Source: a virus
DNA: 64,000 nucleotides
Direction: 5' to 3' (one strand)
Virus record (IMG/VR): IMGVR_UViG_3300032092_000023
Coordinates: 1 to 64,000 of that record
Below, in pieces: positions 57,691 to 63,881 of this stretch; within the stretch, counting starts at the first letter, position 1, and each line of letters opens with the position of its first letter. The position numbers and the translations under genes are program-made. A model generated the notes under the pieces. The model had not been told where the DNA came from and did no database searches. It saw only the letters and a list, made by a program, of their open reading frames with translations.

Positions 57691-59550
57691 TTAGATGTTA
57701 ATTTCGCATGCATTCCCAGCGCAAGCAGCTTCTCCTTTTAGGTCAGTTGCGTCGTCATCTTCATGAATACTTGTCAGATTAACATTGGTTATATTTTCTG
57801 CCAACTTATAAAACTCTTCTTCGGTAATATCCTCAAAAGGTGCTTGAATGTAAGATCCGCCATCATATGGAAGAACGCTTAACCCATTGTAGCAATGTTT
57901 GTTTTTCCACATCCATTCACCAACCGTTTCCCAATCGTTTTCTTTAATTGAAATTGTTGCAGAAACATTGTGCGTATTACTTCCTGTAATATGTCCTACT
58001 TTAATCCACTCCAAATAGACTTTCTTAACACGCTCAAGTAATTCCATTGAAGACTCGGTGCGTAAGATTGCACCAGCAGGTGCTTTAATTGGAATCTCAA
58101 TAACAGCAGTAGTATGAGGAGAAAAGTATTCGTCTTTAACCAACTCTGGATGCATAACTGAAAGGTATTGGTAAATTGCTTCATTCTTACCTACACGCAT
58201 GCGGCGGATATAGTAATCATTGTGCCAAGCATGAATTCCAGAAGAACATCCTAGAACAAGCGAAGATGTTCCGCTAGGTTTTACCGTGGTAGTACGAGCT
58301 GCTTTATTAATTCCTATGATTGCAGCAATTCTAACGTTTTCTTCTTTAACCGCAGTTGCTGCTGCTTTCATATCAAGCTCAAGAACTCGGCCTGAACCGA
58401 TTCCTGTCATACCTACACCAATTAACGCATCCTTTTCGGTATTACGTTTCCAGATAGGACGAAGGTAATGGAAGTCAGTATAGCCTGCTTGTAGCGTTCC
58501 AATGAAAGATGCTGCCCGGCAGCGAGCCTCATAATCTTCTTGTGATTCCAAATCATCAACATTAACTTCCGTTAAGTTACAGAATTGATTTGGACGAAGA
58601 GCAATTTCGCAGCAAGGATTAGTGCCCCAGTCTTTATCGTTATTAAAATAGATGCCTGGCTCGCCCGATCCGCTAGCTTCAATCTTTTTCCAGAGATCCA
58701 TGAAATCTTCTTTCTCAATACGATTTCTCAAGATAACTGCAGAGTTATTAGAACGTCCTCTTTGCGGATTCAATTCCCACCAGTTACCAAACTTACAAGT
58801 AAGCATATCTTCATCATCAAACGAAAAGAGTGAGATAAGAGCCGCTCGGCGAATACCGCCTGCAAGCACAGCATCGGCAATAAAGCAGACAACATCATGA
58901 ACCTCAATAGCTGTTAGCTGTTCGCCGTTATTCTTACGCTCCATGATAAGTTCAATGTTCATTAAACATCTTTTCAATGGTTCTGGACCGGGTGCCTTTC
59001 CACCTGATGTAATTAGTCTTGCACCTTTAGGACGAATGTCGCGAAAATCAAAGTCGGGTTTAACACCGCCAGTGAAGTACGACTTTATTAAATATTTTAC
59101 CGCGTCTGCCCAGCCTTCAATTGAATCTCCTACTAGGTAACGACGAGTCTTTTTAGGTTTGTTTATTTCTGGAAGTTTTTCTATGTGGTGGCTCTGTACA
59201 CTGTAACCTACGCCAGTTCCGCCAAGAAGCAAGAACATAATCTCGCCAAATGCACGCCAGTCATCAACAGGAAGGTATGCGCAGTTAAAGACGCGGTTTG
59301 GCGACATCTCGATAGGTTTTCCACCAAACTGTAAAGATCGCATAGAAGGAAGAACCTTCTTTGTCTTTACAAAGTTATCATAGACATTGGTAATTTCATC
59401 AGCAAGCATCGGATACTTTTTGATGTGCATTTCTTTGTTTCGGTCGACTATCTCTTCCCAGTTTTCTCTGCGGTTTTTTTCTGGTAAGTACTTTGCATAC
59501 TTGGTAAAAACTGTAATTTCACTTAATACATCAATTGATTTGTCCTTCAT
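57691..59550 (-). CDS. nrdJ: Class II (adenosylcobalamin-dependent) ribonucleotide reductase
   Basis: 619 aa of the monomeric type. VFNCAYLPVDD (redox Cys), LLLGGTGVGYSVQ, NPCCEIALRPNQFCNLTEVN (radical Cys and Glu in CxE, then the second redox Cys), KPSGTSSLVLGCSSGIHAWH (in pieces), and the C-terminal pair ACAGNACEINI for re-reduction. No separate NrdB-type radical subunit is seen in the window, as expected for class II. It makes dNTPs or dNDPs in both oxic and anoxic conditions when the host supplies cobalamin. Confidence 0.85.
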   Translation of the reverse strand: MKDKSIDVLSEITVFTKYAKYLPEKNRRENWEEIVDRNKEMHIKKYPMLADEITNVYDNFVKTKKVLPSMRSLQFGGKPIEMSPNRVFNCAYLPVDDWRAFGEIMFLLLGGTGVGYSVQSHHIEKLPEINKPKKTRRYLVGDSIEGWADAVKYLIKSYFTGGVKPDFDFRDIRPKGARLITSGGKAPGPEPLKRCLMNIELIMERKNNGEQLTAIEVHDVVCFIADAVLAGGIRRAALISLFSFDDEDMLTCKFGNWWELNPQRGRSNNSAVILRNRIEKEDFMDLWKKIEASGSGEPGIYFNNDKDWGTNPCCEIALRPNQFCNLTEVNVDDLESQEDYEARCRAASFIGTLQAGYTDFHYLRPIWKRNTEKDALIGVGMTGIGSGRVLELDMKAAATAVKEENVRIAAIIGINKAARTTTVKPSGTSSLVLGCSSGIHAWHNDYYIRRMRVGKNEAIYQYLSVMHPELVKDEYFSPHTTAVIEIPIKAPAGAILRTESSMELLERVKKVYLEWIKVGHITGSNTHNVSATISIKENDWETVGEWMWKNKHCYNGLSVLPYDGGSYIQAPFEDITEEEFYKLAENITNVNLTSIHEDDDATDLKGEAACAGNACEINI

Positions 59551-59582
59551 ATTTAAAAAATGTTTTTGGTGCTTGGTTTGAT

Positions 59583-59885
59583 TTATTGGTTCGTAAAGTA
59601 TTCTATTGCCTTTTCGATACGTGTTGATATTATGTGGGTACGATATTCCTCGTTAAGATAAACCTGAATCATAAAGACTGGTTTAAAAGTTTCCGTATCA
59701 ATCCACGTATGAATGTCAAAGTCCTCGTACTTACCTTGGTGTTGTTGAAGGTATTCAGCAATTTCCTTCAGGCGGTCAGGATTGTCTTGGAGTTCTTCAA
59801 TTGAGAACTTAAAGAACTTATATAGTGACGGCCGGTCAACGCTTTGCTGCAAGCGTTCTGTAATTTGGTGGTATATGGTATTCAT
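59583..59885 (-). CDS. Hypothetical protein
   Basis: 100 aa, alpha/beta: an N-terminal helical half and strands FDIHTWIDTETFKPVFMIQVYL in pieces, followed by a helix (IISTRIEKAIEYFTNQ). No family recognised. It lies between the polymerase N-half and the reductase, with a late-type box 9 nt before the ATG. Confidence 0.5.
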   Translation of the reverse strand: MNTIYHQITERLQQSVDRPSLYKFFKFSIEELQDNPDRLKEIAEYLQQHQGKYEDFDIHTWIDTETFKPVFMIQVYLNEEYRTHIISTRIEKAIEYFTNQ

Positions 59886-59893
59886 TTTGGATT

Positions 59894-59902
59894 GTATATA
59901 TT
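59894..59902 (-). promoter_or_regulatory. Late promoter box (GAATATATAC) close to the start codon
   Basis: Minus-strand AATATATACAATCCAAAATG; box, 8 nt, ATG at 59885. Overlaps the stop region of the polymerase N-half. Confidence 0.55.
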
Positions 59903-61284
59903 CATAAAGTGTTCATTTTCGCCTTCAATTGTTCAATTTCGTCCTCAATTTCTATATAAATTTTCTTGGATGCCTTTCTTTTTCCGTAATACTCAGAAAG
60001 AATGGTTCGGAAAACACTGTCTTCGTCTTTCTTAAATACTGCGCCCGACGAACAATAAATTTCGGTTTCAGGGTTTACCTGTGCCTGGTCTTCCACATTT
60101 CTTAAATAAGATTCAGGTGATATGTTCCACTGGCGCATGATTGACGGATATAGCGAAGCAAAGTCAAAAGATACCACCCACTCATAGAGGCCTGTCTTAG
60201 GTTCTACAACAAACGCTCCTTCATAAGATTCGCGCTTTTTCTTAGCAGCGTCTGACTTAGGGAATACTTTCCCTCTTCTTTGAAACTCTCTTGCCATCGC
60301 AGCTTCTGCCATCCAAATAGGGCTATATGCTCGGTTAGCTTCCACTTTGGTAATGTTTCCTAATGTTAGGAAAGTTTGCAATGTGTTTAGCTTGCGGTCA
60401 ATCATTTCGACAAGTTTGGTATCGACTGCATTGTAAAAGATGTATGATTCAAAATCGTTTTGATACAAGTCTTGGAGCGTTCCGTTGTACTTTACTTTAG
60501 GAATTCCTAAAGCAGCGCTAGCAACAAAGTCAAGCGTATTGTTTTCTTTAATGTCAATGACACGATCCCATTTCTTATAGACATCAAGATAATCGACTAC
60601 CATGCGGTGCATAGGTAATTGTGCATCTCCTACTATACGATTAGATATTGAGCAAGCGCTAGGATCAATGTTGAGACGTTTACATCGATTCATTAGGTAA
60701 GCCCAGTCATATCCGACAAAATTCCACCCAGTTAGCAAAGGCATCTTAAGAACCGCTTTATAGAAAAAGCTAACCATCATATCATACTCACTCTGAAAGG
60801 GAAGATACGTAAATTCCACTTCTTCTTTTAAGTGTTCTTCTATTCTTTTCTTGATGCTGGCAATTTGCTTTGCCGTCAGCGGGCGGGTTGCCATTGAAAA
60901 GATGCGGTTACCATTGCAAAAGGTTATTGCGGTAACAGGAAATTTTGCAGTGTCAGGCTTTGGCCATTCATCGCCAACCTCAACCTCAATATCGAGAAAA
61001 AACTTTTTGGGTGCATGTGTTGAATAAATGTTTCGTGTCCTTTCTTCAGGCAGTGACCCAAGAAATTCCTCAATTCTCCACTTACTTAAGTATCGAGCCC
61101 GTCTTTTTCTAACGGGCTTGCCATCCCATGATTGAGCGCCAGGATGCGGTTTTTCTCCTAATGCACAGTATTCCCACTCAAACATTTGGTCAGCAGGAAT
61201 ATCAATCTTATCAATTGCAATTTCACCGTTTTCATCAAAGTAAGATATCTTGAGCGATGAGTCGTGTTGTTCTATGTCTATCAT
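59902..61284 (-). CDS. DNA polymerase family B, N-terminal half (gp43A-like)
   Basis: 460 aa. The 3'-5' exonuclease motifs are present: FFLDIEVEV (Exo I, DIE), GWNFVGYDWAYLMNR (Exo II) and FYNAVDTKLVEMID (Exo III), followed by polymerase motif A VVSFDFASLYPSIMRQW at about residues 378-394. It ends in the first fingers helix (SEYYGKRKASKKIYIEIEDE and a few more residues). Motifs B and C are encoded 19 kb away at 39411-40589. A bona fide end is supported by a promoter directly after the stop. The dUTPase gene lies 3 nt upstream. Confidence 0.9.
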   Translation of the reverse strand: MIDIEQHDSSLKISYFDENGEIAIDKIDIPADQMFEWEYCALGEKPHPGAQSWDGKPVRKRRARYLSKWRIEEFLGSLPEERTRNIYSTHAPKKFFLDIEVEVGDEWPKPDTAKFPVTAITFCNGNRIFSMATRPLTAKQIASIKKRIEEHLKEEVEFTYLPFQSEYDMMVSFFYKAVLKMPLLTGWNFVGYDWAYLMNRCKRLNIDPSACSISNRIVGDAQLPMHRMVVDYLDVYKKWDRVIDIKENNTLDFVASAALGIPKVKYNGTLQDLYQNDFESYIFYNAVDTKLVEMIDRKLNTLQTFLTLGNITKVEANRAYSPIWMAEAAMAREFQRRGKVFPKSDAAKKKRESYEGAFVVEPKTGLYEWVVSFDFASLYPSIMRQWNISPESYLRNVEDQAQVNPETEIYCSSGAVFKKDEDSVFRTILSEYYGKRKASKKIYIEIEDEIEQLKAKMNTL

Positions 61285-61287
61285 ATA

Positions 61288-61725
61288 TTAGTTTTCGCCG
61301 GTTGAACCAAATCCTCCTTCACCACGTTGAGTAACTTCTCGGTATAAGTTGTCCATGATTACTTCTTGCGGTTCTGCGTAATTAACAGGAACAAGAATGA
61401 ATTGTGTTAGTTTATCTCCTGGACGGATTAGTTGTCCAATGTCAGATGTGTTAATCATATTCAAATGGATTTCTCCTTGATAGTCTTCATCAACTACGCA
61501 AGCACCTACAATCATTCCTGTCTTGCTAGCAACACCGCTCTTGTTAAAAGCTATTAGTGCATAGCCATCAGGAAGGGAAACTTTAATTCCGCTAGGAATC
61601 AGGGTTCTTTGATTTGGCAGAACCGTCATTTCGATAAAATCATTAGGTACAAAAAAGTCGATCCCTGCGGATAGCGCAGTGCCACGTGACGGCGACTTTA
61701 CATCTCTTACTTTAGAAAATTTCAT
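61288..61725 (-). CDS. dut: dUTPase
   Basis: 145 aa, the standard trimeric dUTPase length. The five motifs are GIDFFVPND (1), NKSGVASKTG (2, with Asn where Pro-Arg is usual), GACVVDEDYQGEI (3, catalytic Asp), RPGDKLTQFIL (4) and RGEGGFGSTG (5, P-loop-like). It removes dUTP and yields dUMP, complementing dCMP deaminase. Its leader contains no clear promoter of the classes described. Confidence 0.9.
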   Translation of the reverse strand: MKFSKVRDVKSPSRGTALSAGIDFFVPNDFIEMTVLPNQRTLIPSGIKVSLPDGYALIAFNKSGVASKTGMIVGACVVDEDYQGEIHLNMINTSDIGQLIRPGDKLTQFILVPVNYAEPQEVIMDNLYREVTQRGEGGFGSTGEN

Positions 61726-61777
61726 AATACTTTTATTGTTATATTCTCTATAAGATTTATAGTTTCTGCCAAAGTTT

Positions 61778-61807
61778 AAGAACTATTTTTCAAATTCTGA
61801 ATAAAAC
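61778..61807 (+). promoter_or_regulatory. Middle-type promoter for hsp20 (AAGAAC ... AATAAAA)
   Basis: Plus strand AAGAAC, 16 nt, AATAAAAC. Orientation and spacing equal those of the minus-strand middle promoters. It predicts a transcript start near 61815 and a leader of about 145 nt. Confidence 0.45.
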
Positions 61808-61818
61808 TATCATGGGAT

Positions 61819-61872
61819 GGTTGTCCGAGGACTACTATTAGTCGACACGAGATTATTGACACAATGACAACC
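61819..61872 (+). ncRNA. Possible structured RNA element in the hsp20 leader
   Basis: Three helices can be drawn: GGTTGTC/GACAACC closing (61819-61825 with 61866-61872), GACTA/TAGTC (61830-61834 with 61839-61843) and ATTG/CAAT (61855-61858 with 61862-61865), a three-way junction. A further hairpin TTGTC/GACAA follows at 61876-61893. It is not a tRNA (54 nt, no T arm). It may be a regulatory leader, since hsp20 leaders are often thermosensitive. Confidence 0.35.
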
Positions 61873-61960
61873 CGTTTGTCTTAAGAGTGACAAGATGACC
61901 TCTTTTGGATTCTTTCCGTGAACTGGCATACATATTGGGATAATAGAAATAAAAAACAAT

Positions 61961-62314
61961 ATGTATATGAAAAGATCAAACTTTTTTAATCTATTTGATG
62001 AAATGACAGGATTATCACATGGACTTAACCGTAACATGGAAGTCAAAAAAGATGATGATTCTTATGTGGTTACAATGATGTTACCTGGATTTGCTAAAGA
62101 AGATATCGCTATTGACACGGAAGGAGACATGCTGGAGGTAACTGCTAAAACAGACCGTCCGTTGCCATCTTTTGTCAACAAAGAGTTTTCACAACGTCTT
62201 TATCTAGAAAACCTAGACTCGGAAAGTATAAAAGGAAAATTGGAAAATGGTGTGTTAACATTAACTCTAGCCACTAAAAAGAAAAAGGACAGCAGAAAAA
62301 TCTTGCTGTCCTAA
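61961..62314 (+). CDS. Small heat shock protein Hsp20 (alpha-crystallin)
   Basis: 117 aa. The alpha-crystallin domain starts at about residue 28: DDSYVVTMMLPGFAKEDIAI, DMLEVTAKTD, then FSQRLYLENLDSESIKGKLENGVLTLTLA (in pieces) with the LENGVLTLTL motif. The C-terminus KKKKDSRKILLS has an I-x-L-like IL end for oligomer contacts. It holds unfolding proteins and may help virion assembly; T4-like cyanophages carry relatives. The reading frame ends inside a terminator hairpin that works on the other strand. Confidence 0.9.
   Translation: MYMKRSNFFNLFDEMTGLSHGLNRNMEVKKDDDSYVVTMMLPGFAKEDIAIDTEGDMLEVTAKTDRPLPSFVNKEFSQRLYLENLDSESIKGKLENGVLTLTLATKKKKDSRKILLS
62286..62312 (-). terminator. Terminator embedded in the 3' end of hsp20
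   Basis: A 9-bp stem AGGACAGCA/TGCTGTCCT with a 9-nt loop. On the minus strand it is followed by TTTTTCTTTTT, so it ends transcripts of the 63870-62338 group. On the plus strand the same bases code for the last hsp20 residues. Confidence 0.7.
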
Positions 62315-62337
62315 AAAAGTAATTGTTGTAAAGTATT

Positions 62338-62709
62338 TTAGAATTTCATGGAATACGATTCAATTCTTCCATCTTGTATCAATCGATGTAGAAGTCCATC
62401 ACTAACTTTAAAAGCTTTTTCAGCACCTATCGGTCTGACCATAATAGTATCGCTGCCGACAAGAATACCTATACTTGGACCAAATACTTGTTTTCCACCC
62501 GCCCAAACAAAATTGGGAAAGTACATGAAAGACGTATCAGACCAGGTGTATTTTTCTTTCTTTAAATAATCTAAAAAATCAGCAGCGGCTTTTTTAATCT
62601 CTTTTGCGTCTTCGGAGAATTCGGTTTCTTTCTTAGAGAATACAAATGACTTTACCATTTCATTTATATTTTCGTTGACAAAGCTGTCAAATGTATGTAT
62701 GTGTTTCAT
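62338..62709 (-). CDS. Hypothetical protein with capsid-targeting-like N-terminus
   Basis: 123 aa, begins MKHIHTFDSFVNENINE. The rest is alpha/beta (FSEDAKEIKKAAADFLDYL, GPSIGILVGSDTIMVRPIG). The ATG overlaps the stop of the preceding gene (ATGA). No known family. Confidence 0.55.
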   Translation of the reverse strand: MKHIHTFDSFVNENINEMVKSFVFSKKETEFSEDAKEIKKAAADFLDYLKKEKYTWSDTSFMYFPNFVWAGGKQVFGPSIGILVGSDTIMVRPIGAEKAFKVSDGLLHRLIQDGRIESYSMKF

Positions 62710-63062
62710 ATCTTTGATATTTTGATAAGTTTAGCAGAAGCTTGTCCCATCTTATTTGTAATAGTGACTTTAAAGTCAGAATCTTTAATAAAAGGAAGCT
62801 GCGCTACTATGGTAAAACTTTCGTTTTCTAAGCTTGCTTCATTTCCTCCGGATACTGTTAGACCATTTGGGAGGCTCTTGTTAGACATCCAATAATCAAT
62901 TAACGCTTTTGCTACCTTAGCTGAATTTTTATCAGCAATAATCATTGATGCAGGAAACCCTGGTAAATCTACTGGGCTATATGTAGTATCTCCATTACTA
63001 GATTTCCAAGTTTCTAGTTTGCCTTCATTTAAAAAACTTTCAAATGTATGTATGTGTTTCAT
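62706..63062 (-). CDS. Hypothetical protein with capsid-targeting-like N-terminus
   Basis: 118 aa, begins MKHIHTFESFLNEGK. Beta-rich small domain: TWKSSNGDTTYSPVDLPGF, SFTIVAQLPFIKDSDFKV. The first 26 nt of the gene nearly equal those of the next gene downstream, a sign of shared origin of the leader. No known family. Confidence 0.55.
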   Translation of the reverse strand: MKHIHTFESFLNEGKLETWKSSNGDTTYSPVDLPGFPASMIIADKNSAKVAKALIDYWMSNKSLPNGLTVSGGNEASLENESFTIVAQLPFIKDSDFKVTITNKMGQASAKLIKISKI

Positions 63063-63063
63063 A

Positions 63064-63870
63064 TTACAATTCTTTATTTACTTCATCGCTATACGGATTC
63101 GTAAGATCGATTTCCCCGTTAGCTAACATTTGTTTTACTTTTGCAACTTCATCCGGACCAATGACAGGCATCTCTACTCTTGGCGGAGCACCTGGCATAA
63201 TTTTCTTTGGTAAGGAATCAGCGTTTTTCATCATCAGAGCTTTGCCTTTTTCAAAATCTCCATTAGCACCTGGCATATTACCTAAGCTTTCTTTAACCTG
63301 TTCAGGCGTGATAGGGAACTTTCCTTGAATCCCATTTTCCAAAAAGTTGTCTAACAGGGCCCCGATGTTTTTTCCAGTAAAATCTTTAATGTTACCATCT
63401 CCGGAATTACCACCGCGATTAAACATGCCAACAGTGATTGTATTTAATGCTGTTACTAAAGACTTGCCCGGTAAGTCAATTTGTGTTGCTTCTACTTTAG
63501 CGTTCGGATCACATAAAAATGTAGCAGCCCATCGATGATGTCCATCCATAATGAAATTATCTTCGGAAACAATTGAGCCTAAATCACCACCAATTTTTGT
63601 AGGTTTGGCGTTTAACATGGTACCAATAGCCATCCCAATAGCCTTTTCAGCAATAATCTCTGTTTGTGCAGCTTGAAGATTTTTAACAGCAATGCTTGCT
63701 TTTTTTCCACCTACTACGTCATCTTTTCGATCTCCGTCATTTCCACCTCTTCCAATAGAAGCATTTGCTGCTCTTTTGTTAATCCGGCTCAAGGGAACAA
63801 CATCACGCATTTTAAGAATCTCTATTGAGTCTTCTAGCAAATAACTTTCAAAGGTTTTTACATACTTCAT
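63064..63870 (-). CDS. ParB/Srx-like protein with capsid-targeting-like N-terminus
   Basis: 268 aa, begins MKYVKTFESYLLEDS. VPLSRINK and DNFIMDGHHRWAATFL form the ParB/sulfiredoxin-type core (I-x-DGHHRW-A), as in ParB-like nucleases and CTPases. The C-terminal part is Pro/Gly/Asn-rich with a helical end. Phages use such domains in DNA modification, nicking or partition; as a packaged protein it could act on host DNA on entry. Not proven. Confidence 0.65.
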   Translation of the reverse strand: MKYVKTFESYLLEDSIEILKMRDVVPLSRINKRAANASIGRGGNDGDRKDDVVGGKKASIAVKNLQAAQTEIIAEKAIGMAIGTMLNAKPTKIGGDLGSIVSEDNFIMDGHHRWAATFLCDPNAKVEATQIDLPGKSLVTALNTITVGMFNRGGNSGDGNIKDFTGKNIGALLDNFLENGIQGKFPITPEQVKESLGNMPGANGDFEKGKALMMKNADSLPKKIMPGAPPRVEMPVIGPDEVAKVKQMLANGEIDLTNPYSDEVNKEL

Positions 63871-63881
63871 TTTACTAGCCT

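Noticed and set aside
61819-61872. Possible tRNA in the hsp20 leader because of a 7-bp closing stem
   Set aside because: The element is only 54 nt, has no T arm or anticodon loop and no CCA context.
61810-62046. Minus-strand ORF of 78 codons overlapping hsp20 and its leader
   Set aside because: It is antisense to the hsp20 start and to the structured leader, has odd composition and no leader of its own; hsp20 is certain.
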